Below the pieces are notes generated by a model. It did not search any database and was not told where the DNA came from. It saw only the letters and a program-made list of their open reading frames with translations. Below, piece by piece: positions 13,716-19,994 of a stretch of DNA of 22,003 bases. The stretch is from a virus, in IMG/VR virus record IMGVR_UViG_3300009695_000392, positions 1-22,003 of that record; one strand, 5' to 3'. The stretch's first letter is position 1. Each line of letters begins with the position of its first letter. Both the position numbers and the translations under genes were made by a program.

Positions 13716-13760
13716 ATGAGATATAAATTTAGAGGTTTAACCCATAAAGAACTATTGTAA
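13716..13760 (+). pseudogene. Likely YopX 5' fragment (14 codons)
   Basis: The reading frame gives MRYKFRGLTHKELL and then TAA. The KFRG start is the YopX signature (compare KFRGLRFD at 8595 and RKFRAWD at 4746). A 106-codon gene starts 1 nt after this stop, so nothing remains of the rest of a YopX gene. It looks like the stump left after a deletion, or a very short coding leader. Confidence 0.45.
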
Positions 13761-13761
13761 T

Positions 13762-14082
13762 ATGAAAGAAGTAAACTTAACACCAGAACAACAAAAGTTA
13801 TTCAAAAAGCTGAAAAAGGCATATTCAGACTGTGAAAAGGCAGGTGTATTTTTTGTCAATAATTACGGCAGTTTAGAAGGATATAATTCTGAATATGTAG
13901 AAGGATATAGTGATAAAGAAAATTCACATTCACTTGCTTATAATCAATATATCAATTCATTTAAGATTGCTAATGAATGGACTGATGATGCACATTTTCT
14001 ACAATTGACAGAAAAGGGGTATTTGGTTGCAAAAGCAAATGAACAGGCTTATAAAAAGTCAATAGAAGGATTTGATATATGA
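13762..14082 (+). CDS. Hypothetical protein
   Basis: A 106-residue protein with a charged N-terminal helix (EQQKLFKKLKKAYSDCEKAG), then an aromatic/Gly/Asn-rich centre (NNYGSLEGYNSEYVEGYSD) and a helical end (LTEKGYLVAKANEQAYKK). It is likely a small soluble domain of unknown function. It overlaps the next gene by ATGA. Confidence 0.6.
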   Translation: MKEVNLTPEQQKLFKKLKKAYSDCEKAGVFFVNNYGSLEGYNSEYVEGYSDKENSHSLAYNQYINSFKIANEWTDDAHFLQLTEKGYLVAKANEQAYKKSIEGFDI

Positions 14083-14201
14083 AAAAGGTTCTCAAATATT
14101 ATAAGGGCGTAAGCAACAATTGGATAATTGGAACTGAGAAAGAATGTGAGAATTTTATAAAAGACAAAAGAAACAAAAATTGGAATTTTAAATATGAATA
14201 G
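14079..14201 (+). CDS. Very small basic protein
   Basis: A 40-residue Lys/Asn/Trp-rich frame starting on the previous gene's stop and running 8 nt into the NinG-like gene in another frame. The double overlap suggests real translational coupling, but at this size chance remains possible. No motif is recognised. Confidence 0.4.
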   Translation: MKKVLKYYKGVSNNWIIGTEKECENFIKDKRNKNWNFKYE

Positions 14202-14688
14202 CATATACACCCCAAAGAAAATCCCTTGCAAAGTTTGTGAAAGACCGTTTCATCAAATTTCAAGTCTAATAAAGGTTTGTTCAATGAAGTGTGCATATAC
14301 CCTCAAACAATCAAAGAAAGTTCCGCAAATGGCAAATAAACGCTATTCTATACCAAAAAGAAGCGCAAAGACCATAGAGAGAAGTAAAGGCAGAACCGAA
14401 ATAGATGTATTTAATGAGATATGGAATGAACGCCCAAGAATTAGCGAACTATCTGGAATGCCATTGCAATATGATAAAAGCAATATGAAAATGTGGGTAT
14501 GCCAATTCCTTCACGTAATACCAAAAGGAATGAGCAAAAAGTTAAGATTGGAAAAGAGAAATATAATGCTAGGGACGATTTACGAACATAACCACCAAGA
14601 CCAATATCCGGCATTTAACCAAAGAAAACAAGAATTGAATTTAGCGTTTTACCCTGTAAAGCTCAGAGAGAAAAAGAATACATTTTAA
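14194..14688 (+). CDS. NinG/Rap-like recombination nuclease
   Basis: A 164-residue protein. The N-terminal zinc knuckle Cys12-x-x-Cys15 (CKVCERPF) with Cys29-x-x-x-Cys33 (VCSMKC) is the signature of lambda NinG/Rap, which cuts branched DNA. The C-terminal half shows an HNH-like motif in the Bacteroidota form: DVFNEIWNERPRISELSG, then WVCQFLHVIPKG with His107, RNIMLGT with Asn123 and EHNHQ with His132/His134. It likely resolves or trims joint molecules made by the annealing protein. The rest of the family, to my knowledge, has the same division but different spacing. Confidence 0.78.
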   Translation: MNSIYTPKKIPCKVCERPFHQISSLIKVCSMKCAYTLKQSKKVPQMANKRYSIPKRSAKTIERSKGRTEIDVFNEIWNERPRISELSGMPLQYDKSNMKMWVCQFLHVIPKGMSKKLRLEKRNIMLGTIYEHNHQDQYPAFNQRKQELNLAFYPVKLREKKNTF

Positions 14689-14712
14689 ACAGAAAAATAA
14701 ATTAAAAATATC

Positions 14713-14952
14713 ATGAATATAAATCAAGAAATTAAAGCAGTTGAAATGTTGGGCGAAACAATAGGCTACGGAAATATGATGGCTTTGGCTAGTGCAATAT
14801 GGAGAAAGAAGTTAAAAGACTCTGGGATTCCTGAAATTGGAGCTTTTGTCCCTACAATATCATCGTTCATTAAAAAGGGTTATTACAGCAAAGAAAATCA
14901 AGCCCAATATGATAATGAAATATCTAAACATTTTGAATCACAAACACCATGA
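14713..14952 (+). CDS. Small hypothetical protein
   Basis: A 79-residue protein, mostly helical (EIKAVEMLGETIGYGNMMAL) with a Gly/Pro turn in the middle (SGIPEIGAFVPT) and an acidic end. Similar small proteins with a 'GYGNMM.LAS..W' opening are found in Bacteroidota phages, with no function assigned. Overlaps the next gene by ATGA. Confidence 0.6.
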   Translation: MNINQEIKAVEMLGETIGYGNMMALASAIWRKKLKDSGIPEIGAFVPTISSFIKKGYYSKENQAQYDNEISKHFESQTP

Positions 14953-15188
14953 AACAACCAACAATAAAAGATTTTATAGGCAGAGCTAGTTACGATGATT
15001 CTGGAACTATGATATGGGGTATAAGTCAAAATGGCACTTATCAAAAAATATTAGATGTAAGAGGATGGGGAGCTATACAGCATTTATTTAAAACAGAAAA
15101 AGAAGCTATGGATTTTCAAGATAGTTTAGGAGCATTCATAGCGGAAGCAATTAATGAAAAATTAAACAAAATAAACCCCTTAATATAA
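14949..15188 (+). CDS. Small hypothetical protein
   Basis: A 79-residue protein coupled to its predecessor by ATGA. Residues 10-50 look like a small beta sheet with several Gly and Trp (MIWGISQNGTYQKILDVRGW). The C-terminal part is a single helix (FQDSLGAFIAEAINEKL). No family is recognised; the next gene begins 1 nt after its stop. Confidence 0.6.
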   Translation: MKQPTIKDFIGRASYDDSGTMIWGISQNGTYQKILDVRGWGAIQHLFKTEKEAMDFQDSLGAFIAEAINEKLNKINPLI

Positions 15189-15189
15189 A

Positions 15190-15609
15190 ATGAAAACCCA
15201 CACAGAAATATTAAAAGCGCATAATTCTTGGGATGAGAATATGCCAGCGCCTAATAAATTGATGTTATTAGATGCAATGGAAGAATACGCCAATCAATTT
15301 AAACATCAGCCAAAAAAATCTTTACTGGAATGTAAGGATGAAGTAGCAAAATATCGTAGGGGTTGCAATTTTGAAAACATATTAAGAGGAACACATTATA
15401 AGTATATTGAAACTATAATGAACGAATCCGCCGAACTATACTTACAATCTAATACATCAGCACTTAAAAGTGAAATTGAGAAGCAAAAAGAGTTAATAAA
15501 AGAAATGTACGATATGTTGGACAGATGTTCAATGGCAATCAACAGAGATAGCAGATTAGGCGAAGAAATTGAAACTACACTCACAAAAGCTAAACCATTT
15601 ATATCATGA
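15190..15609 (+). CDS. Hypothetical helical protein
   Basis: A 139-residue protein. It begins with a short conserved-looking block (ILKAHNSWDENMPAPNKLML) followed by LDAMEEYANQF, then a basic middle and a coiled-coil stretch (residues 92-115, SEIEKQKELIKEMYDMLDR). The opening resembles short Bacteroidota phage proteins that are annotated only as hypothetical. It overlaps the following gene by ATGA. Confidence 0.6.
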   Translation: MKTHTEILKAHNSWDENMPAPNKLMLLDAMEEYANQFKHQPKKSLLECKDEVAKYRRGCNFENILRGTHYKYIETIMNESAELYLQSNTSALKSEIEKQKELIKEMYDMLDRCSMAINRDSRLGEEIETTLTKAKPFIS

Positions 15610-15845
15610 AAGAAACATTCCACAACGCTAAACAGGTAACAACCGAGGATGAGTATATGCAAGTCCGCAAAGATATGGCAGAAATGACCGCAAAGAATCT
15701 AGGCATTACAGTAGGACAGGCTTATAGGCGTGTCGATGCGTTTAATCAGGTAAAGGATAGGTTAATAAAGCAATTTAAAGCAGAAAACAACGAAATGATG
15801 TATGCTATAATTGTTGATATAGCTATGCAAATTCCACAAATTTAG
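15606..15845 (+). CDS. Small hypothetical protein
   Basis: A 79-residue protein joined to its predecessor by ATGA. It is helical, with MAEMTAKNLGITVGQAYRRVD in residues 23-43 giving a helix-turn-helix-like shape, so DNA binding is possible. The last helix is hydrophobic (MMYAIIVDIAMQI) but too short for a clear membrane span. Confidence 0.55.
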   Translation: MKETFHNAKQVTTEDEYMQVRKDMAEMTAKNLGITVGQAYRRVDAFNQVKDRLIKQFKAENNEMMYAIIVDIAMQIPQI

Positions 15846-15875
15846 AAATTAAGGAACTATAATAACCATAGAAGT

Positions 15876-16121
15876 ATGACACCAAAAGAACACGCCGAAA
15901 AATTAGTTGATAAATTCTATTCATTACAATGGCAAATACATAAATCAACTAGGCAATATAAAATTACAAGTATGTCAAAAAGTGCAGCCAAACAATGCGC
16001 TATAATAGCAGTAGATGAGATACTAAAACTTTCTTACTTTGAAGAATCACAAATGACTGAGGAAGATTCGATGTATAAGAATTATTGGGAGGAAGTAAAG
16101 CAAGAAATCGAAAAACTATAA
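15876..16121 (+). CDS. Small phage protein of the 'AKQCAIIAVDEIL' type
   Basis: An 81-residue protein starting TPKEHAEKLVDKFY and carrying AAKQCAIIAVDEIL (residues about 46-59). These two blocks define a small protein often seen in Bacteroidota phages and prophages, always unnamed. Mostly helical and acidic at the end (YWEEVKQEIEKL). I recognise the pattern but know of no function. Confidence 0.65.
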   Translation: MTPKEHAEKLVDKFYSLQWQIHKSTRQYKITSMSKSAAKQCAIIAVDEILKLSYFEESQMTEEDSMYKNYWEEVKQEIEKL

Positions 16122-16127
16122 AACGCC

Positions 16128-16202
16128 ATGCGCAAGCAAAGAACATCAAACAAGCCCAACGGAGTGCCTCAGTCCGTTATTAAAACTGAAATTAAAAAAT
16201 GA
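16128..16202 (+). CDS. Possible 24-residue basic peptide
   Basis: A very short basic frame (MRKQRTSNKPNGV at the start) lying exactly between two genes, with its stop overlapping the HAD gene's ATG by ATGA. It could be a coupling leader for the HAD gene rather than a functional peptide. Confidence 0.3.
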   Translation: MRKQRTSNKPNGVPQSVIKTEIKK

Positions 16203-16762
16203 AATACAATAAAGTTATATTTTTAGATATTGACGGAGTCATAAATTTAGCTACTGAAAACTTTGATAGGTTTAATAATTTGTCAATGGCTAATTTAGAG
16301 CAAATAATCAAAGAAACCGATGCTTACATTATAATTTCAAGTAGTTGGAGGACTGCCATGTATAAGATGGAAGTCGCCCTTAAAGAACATGGTTTTACCG
16401 ATTTCCTGTGGAGCAAAGTTAAAGGAATTACAATAAGAGGGTATCACGAAACTATCGAAGGTAGTTCTTTGCCAATAGTGCGAGGCAATGAAATAAAGCA
16501 TTGGGTGGACAGGCATATGTCCTATCCTTGGCATGGAAGCCCCGAATTAAAAGAGCAATATAGTTTATATAAAGAAGATGGCTCATTCCAGAAAATGAAG
16601 ACCAATAAGCTAAATGAAAACTACACCTATTTGATACTTGACGATGATTCAGATATGCTTTATGAACAGAGAAATAATTATATTCAAACAGATGTTTACA
16701 AAGGTATAACAGAAGAAGTAAAAATTAAAGCGATAGAAATTCTGAATAAACTCAAGCAATGA
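16199..16762 (+). CDS. HAD-family phosphatase-like protein (HAD_SAK-type)
   Basis: A 187-residue HAD-fold protein. Motif I is FLDIDGVIN with Asp10 (nucleophile) and Asp12. Motif II is YIIISSSWR with Ser47-49 followed by Arg51. The late acidic motif is YLILDDDSDM with Asp148-152. The ending FIQTD-like stretch (NYIQTDVYKGIT) matches HAD domains of the SAK type found in phages and in nucleic-acid repair proteins. The natural substrate may be a nucleotide, a 5'/3' phosphate on nucleic acid, or a modified base; the sequence does not decide. It overlaps its neighbours by ATGA on both sides. Confidence 0.82.
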   Translation: MKYNKVIFLDIDGVINLATENFDRFNNLSMANLEQIIKETDAYIIISSSWRTAMYKMEVALKEHGFTDFLWSKVKGITIRGYHETIEGSSLPIVRGNEIKHWVDRHMSYPWHGSPELKEQYSLYKEDGSFQKMKTNKLNENYTYLILDDDSDMLYEQRNNYIQTDVYKGITEEVKIKAIEILNKLKQ

Positions 16763-16917
16763 CAGTAGATTACATCATAAACCATAAGAAGCATTTATCT
16801 GTAGAAGTACACGTATTCAGCGTTACAAAAACCGGAATGTTTTATTATGTGGGCAATGAAAACCACCCTCATGATCAGTTTAGAGTGCATAAAAGTAAAA
16901 TAAGAAAATCCAATTAA
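16759..16917 (+). CDS. Small hypothetical protein
   Basis: A 52-residue basic, His-rich beta-like protein (LSVEVHVFSVTKTGMFYYVG) coupled to the HAD gene by ATGA. Its last residues are Lys/Arg-rich. No family is recognised. It is followed 5 nt later by the DnaA-like gene. Confidence 0.55.
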   Translation: MTVDYIINHKKHLSVEVHVFSVTKTGMFYYVGNENHPHDQFRVHKSKIRKSN

Positions 16918-16922
16918 CACCA

Positions 16923-17549
16923 ATGAATAAACAACCTATTGACAAGATCATTATTAAAACAGTATGCAGCTTTTATGGAATTTCGGAGAGTGACTTAAAA
17001 TCAAAATCAAAAAAGGGGCATTTGCCGGACGCTAGAGCGATTGCAGCAATGCTTTTAAAGAAGTATTATACAGTTAATCAATATGAAATAAGTAGGATGT
17101 TAGGGCAGTCGAAAAATTGGTTCGCCAATATAATACCAAGAGCCGAAAGCAGGAAGGATTCCAGATTTAATAACAGCATTTTATATTGCATCACAAAAAC
17201 ATCACAAACTCTTGAAAGTGCCGAAAAGTCAATAGGTTTAGAAAATAAAATCATAGTTTATTACACCGAAATTCAGGTAAAAAAAGCTGTATGTGATAAA
17301 TACGAAATTTCATCTGATGATTTAATGGGAAAATCAAAGGTCGGAGTTCTGGAATATGCAAGACCAATGTATGCACTACTTCTTTATTCTCATGTAACCC
17401 AACACAAGGGACTTGTTAGTAGAGCAATGGGCAGAAAAAGCCATGCAAGTGCAGTAGAGTTCATTAATCGTGCAGAAGATTTGATAAGTACAAACACCGC
17501 CTTTAAAACACATTTGCAGCAGATAAGGCAGAAATTAAGCGATAAATAA
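16923..17549 (+). CDS. Protein with two DnaA domain IV-like segments
   Basis: A 208-residue protein with an internal duplication. Segment 1 (about 8-75) and segment 2 (about 115-190) both follow the DnaA C-terminal DNA-binding plan: an opening helix (IIKTVCSFYGIS; VKKAVCDKYEIS), the DL-x-x-KSK motif (DLKSKSK; DLMGKSK), an A-R-x-x-A/Y-x-x-L-L helix (DARAIAAMLLKKY; YARPMYALLLYS), then the G-x-S recognition turn (MLGQSKNWFANII; AMGRKSHASAVEFI). There is no AAA+ ATPase part. It could bind DnaA-box-like sites, acting as a late regulator, a replication modulator or a terminase-site protein; function is inference. Confidence 0.72.
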   Translation: MNKQPIDKIIIKTVCSFYGISESDLKSKSKKGHLPDARAIAAMLLKKYYTVNQYEISRMLGQSKNWFANIIPRAESRKDSRFNNSILYCITKTSQTLESAEKSIGLENKIIVYYTEIQVKKAVCDKYEISSDDLMGKSKVGVLEYARPMYALLLYSHVTQHKGLVSRAMGRKSHASAVEFINRAEDLISTNTAFKTHLQQIRQKLSDK

Positions 17550-17561
17550 TCCGTCGCCATG

Positions 17562-17597
17562 TTGTCGGAATATCAATAAATATTAGAGTTTACTTTG
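17562..17597 (+). promoter_or_regulatory. Weak promoter-like sequence before the packaging-side genes
   Basis: In the 77-nt gap after the DnaA-like gene, TTACTTTG (17590-17597) matches TAnnTTTG at five of six fixed bases. A TTG lies at 17562-17564, but 25 nt away, more than usual. As the largest gap between the replication and packaging modules, it is a natural place for a late promoter. Low support. Confidence 0.25.
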
Positions 17598-17626
17598 TAA
17601 TGCTTAAATAAATTCAATGACTAAAT

Positions 17627-17968
17627 ATGAAATTAAATTCTTCCGACATCAAACATTTAAAGGCGGTTGCATCACAATTGCCGATTTGCTACACATCTGA
17701 TGGGCAAAAAACATTAAGATTGGTTTATGGCTCACAGTTGTTAGAAGCCGGCCACAAAGATGTAAAAGGGAAGCCGATAAATCCGGAAGCTAAATACGCT
17801 GTTCAGACTGGCGAAGGCGTTCAGGTTAATCACTACAAGCATTTAAAGAGATTGTGCGAAGATAAACGCTACAAAGAAGCACAAGAGTATATCGACAGCG
17901 TTCAATCAATCAGTAATCCACACATTGACCTTATGCAATCCATGAATCAAAGAAGACCGACCATTTAA
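17627..17968 (+). CDS. Hypothetical protein at the start of the packaging-side block
   Basis: A 113-residue basic protein. It begins with a helix (SSDIKHLKAVASQLPICY), continues with a beta-like basic part (KTLRLVYGSQLLEAGHKDVKG) and a segment VNHYKHLKRLCEDKRYKEA that looks helical and nucleic-acid friendly. No family is recognised. It stands alone after the 77-nt gap and precedes the exported protein by 1 nt. Confidence 0.6.
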   Translation: MKLNSSDIKHLKAVASQLPICYTSDGQKTLRLVYGSQLLEAGHKDVKGKPINPEAKYAVQTGEGVQVNHYKHLKRLCEDKRYKEAQEYIDSVQSISNPHIDLMQSMNQRRPTI

Positions 17969-17969
17969 T

Positions 17970-18527
17970 ATGAAAAAAATATTCAATACCGGATACACCG
18001 CTTTGCTCCTGATAGCAATGTTATGCATTGCCAAGTGTGCTAATGGGCAGAAACCAACACCAAAGCCTGACACACTTATTGCAGAATGGAATACGTTTGC
18101 ACCCTTCAATATTTTGTCGAATGATAAAGACCCAAACGGGGATAAAATAGTTGTCACATCTTACAAGATTGGCAAAACTACTTATAAGCCGAATGATACA
18201 GTAATGTTAAAGGGTAAAGGGCAAATCATCATAACCACAGCCGGATTAGTATCCTTCACACCCCTGTATAATTTCTACGGTATCATAAACATCAGCTATG
18301 TATGCAATGATGGAACATCAGGCACCGGCAAATCAAGTAAAGTATTTATAAAACTTCATACTGCAGATTACATTTATGATTGTACAAGAGCCTGGACAAC
18401 CAACGGCAGCGAGAGAGGTTATTACACGTTTTCAGGTGATAAATACATGATAGTATTTCCAAGCGGAACAAGGTATATCACTAAACAGGAATATGATTTG
18501 GCCATTAAAAGCATACCCAGAAAATGA
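17970..18527 (+). CDS. Exported protein with an Ig/cadherin-like domain
   Basis: A 185-residue protein with a signal peptide (MKKIFNTGYTALLLIAMLCIA, likely cut after ANG near residue 26; the Cys23 context AKC is not a proper lipobox). Residues about 34-130 read as one Ig-like fold of the cadherin/VCBS-related type: ILSNDKDPNGDKIVV (calcium-binding type loop, 48-62), then SFTPLYNFYGIINISYVCND, the classic 'F.P..nf.G...i.Y...D' ending. The remainder has two Cys and a Tyr-rich segment. It would be a periplasmic or surface-adhesive protein. Its place between replication and packaging genes is unusual. It overlaps the next gene by ATGA. Confidence 0.7.
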   Translation: MKKIFNTGYTALLLIAMLCIAKCANGQKPTPKPDTLIAEWNTFAPFNILSNDKDPNGDKIVVTSYKIGKTTYKPNDTVMLKGKGQIIITTAGLVSFTPLYNFYGIINISYVCNDGTSGTGKSSKVFIKLHTADYIYDCTRAWTTNGSERGYYTFSGDKYMIVFPSGTRYITKQEYDLAIKSIPRK

Positions 18528-18799
18528 AATCACCTAAACGCAGATCGAATGAACTTTACAGCGATGCAATCATGATTTACTTCATCAACAAGACAAATAA
18601 GCCATGTAAAGCACTAGGTGTATATAATTTTCATTTAGGAACTTATGAGATAAGAGGTAAGCAACTAGGCGGTGTAACTAAGTGGAAATATCCATCATAC
18701 AACCCTGTAAGGGAACGAATAAGCCGGGAGCGCAGAGAATTGAATCTTCATGCATTCGGGCTGATGATAAGTTGCCAAAGTTTAAAGAAAGTCGTATAA
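18524..18799 (+). CDS. Small basic hypothetical protein
   Basis: A 91-residue protein with many Arg/Lys residues at both ends (KSPKRRSNEL; RERISRERREL) and a central aromatic beta part (GVYNFHLGTYEIRGKQLGGV). The basic character suggests nucleic acid contact. No family is recognised. It is ATGA-coupled to the exported protein gene. Confidence 0.55.
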   Translation: MKSPKRRSNELYSDAIMIYFINKTNKPCKALGVYNFHLGTYEIRGKQLGGVTKWKYPSYNPVRERISRERRELNLHAFGLMISCQSLKKVV

Positions 18800-18812
18800 A
18801 CCATATTTAACT

Positions 18813-18881
18813 ATGCAAAATTCAGATGATACACCACAGCAAGGCGAAGCTACCAAGAGCACAGAATCCGGATTGGGATAG
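18813..18881 (+). CDS. Possible 22-residue polar peptide
   Basis: A short frame, polar and acidic (MQNSDDTPQQGEATKS at the start), 13 nt after the previous gene and 20 nt before the small terminase gene. The size makes a chance frame likely; it is listed because it fills the only gap here. Confidence 0.25.
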   Translation: MQNSDDTPQQGEATKSTESGLG

Positions 18882-18901
18882 GATATTAAACTCATAAATC
18901 A

Positions 18902-19366
18902 ATGGCACCAAAGAAACCCATAAAGAAAAAGCCCACAGTAAAGAAGCCGGTTAATAAGCCACCTGTTAAGCGTGGAAGACCTAGCGAAGCAAGCGTAGAT
19001 ATATTTAAAGAGATATGCGCGAGAGTATCCGATGGGGAGGATATAATTAAAATATTAAAGAGCGACGATAGATTTCCATGTTGGGGAACTTTTTGTAATT
19101 GGAAAAGGAATGATAAAGAATTATCAGCACTGTACGCACATGCGCGCGAGGATAAGGCAGAAACATTTGAACACAAGATAAATTCAGTTATCAATAATCT
19201 GCAACAAGGTCTAATTGACTCTAATAGTGCGAAGGTTGTAATAGATACACTAAAATGGCAAGCATCTAAATCCTCGCCTAAACAATATGGAGACTCCATA
19301 AAACTATCTGGGGACAAAGATAATCCGATACAAATCGAGCAAATCACAGGTATGAAAATAGATTAA
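18902..19366 (+). CDS. terS: Terminase small subunit
   Basis: A 154-residue protein of the terminase small-subunit type. It begins with a Lys/Pro-rich tail (PKKPIKKKPTVKKPVNKPPV), then a helix-turn-helix: RPSEASVDIFKEICARVSDG, a short-arm turn, and PCWGTFCNWKRNDKELSALY as the recognition region. A helical oligomerisation part follows (residues 78-100), and it ends KVVIDTLKWQASKSSPKQYG, matching the family's 'R.DtrkW.aSKl.PK.YGd' block. It should recognise the phage packaging site and load the large subunit encoded at 19995. Confidence 0.85.
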   Translation: MAPKKPIKKKPTVKKPVNKPPVKRGRPSEASVDIFKEICARVSDGEDIIKILKSDDRFPCWGTFCNWKRNDKELSALYAHAREDKAETFEHKINSVINNLQQGLIDSNSAKVVIDTLKWQASKSSPKQYGDSIKLSGDKDNPIQIEQITGMKID

Positions 19367-19464
19367 AAATTAAACAAAACCATATCGAAGAGTATAATAA
19401 AACCGTAAATAGGTGCCATTTGCTCACCGTGTGGAGACAATAAAAAACTAAACAAAATGAAATT

Positions 19465-19737
19465 ATGGCAAAATTAACCGCATTGGAGATATTAGGTTCT
19501 ATTTCAGTTATAACTAAAGAGGATTTGCATATCAACAAATGTTTGTATACGCTAAAGCGAATTGATTTTATTACAAAAGAAATAATACTGTCGCCTAAAA
19601 ACCCAGAAGGGTATATTCTTAAAAAAGATAAATGGTATCTCATTATTCAGCATGATAGTACATATGAGTTTATTAATATGCCAGAGACATTCGAAATACC
19701 CGAAGGATTGTCACCATGTGCAATACCAGATTTATGA
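19465..19737 (+). CDS. Small hypothetical protein between terminase genes
   Basis: A 90-residue protein lying between the terminase genes. It has a Leu/Ile-rich helix (LTALEILGSISVITKED), a beta-like part (YTLKRIDFITKEIIL), and FEIPEGLSPCAIPDL at the end. No family is recognised. A 98-nt gap precedes it, with an A-rich leader and no clear promoter. Confidence 0.55.
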   Translation: MAKLTALEILGSISVITKEDLHINKCLYTLKRIDFITKEIILSPKNPEGYILKKDKWYLIIQHDSTYEFINMPETFEIPEGLSPCAIPDL

Positions 19738-19741
19738 TATC

Positions 19742-19990
19742 ATGAACGACACATCTAAATGGACATACGCGCAAATAAACGACAGATATAATTATCTGAG
19801 AAAGCAATTTAAGGATACGCAAGATTATTCATTGCGGACTGAGATGTATCAATTGCAGACAGTTCTTGCAAAGGTTGGTAATGTTACAGCAAGGCAAATA
19901 AAAGAACAGGAGATACTAAGCAAAGTCATTTATGGGGTATTTATATTGTCTTTTTTAGGCCTAATCGCTACATATATTTTTCTTAAATAA
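19742..19990 (+). CDS. Small tail-anchored membrane protein
   Basis: An 82-residue protein: residues 1-58 are helical and charged, ending QIKEQEILSK; residues 62-82 are a C-terminal transmembrane helix (IYGVFILSFLGLIATYIFL). I chose the ATG at 19742 because the frame open upstream to 19652 lies inside the preceding gene. The layout suggests a tail-anchored inner-membrane protein. It sits just ahead of the large terminase, where a holin-like or exclusion role could be considered; I see no holin family signature. Confidence 0.6.
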   Translation: MNDTSKWTYAQINDRYNYLRKQFKDTQDYSLRTEMYQLQTVLAKVGNVTARQIKEQEILSKVIYGVFILSFLGLIATYIFLK

Positions 19991-19994
19991 ATAA

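Noticed and set aside
18892-19347. Long minus-strand frame of 151 codons opposite the terminase small subunit gene
   Set aside because: It lies wholly opposite a well-supported gene, has no family features, and results from codon bias on the other strand.
19412-19428. GGTG...CACC hairpin after the terminase small subunit as a terminator
   Set aside because: The stem is only 4 bp with a 9-nt loop and no T-run follows.
19652-19741. Upstream extension of the small membrane protein gene to 19652
   Set aside because: The extension lies inside the preceding gene; the ATG at 19742 directly after that gene's stop fits the local pattern.
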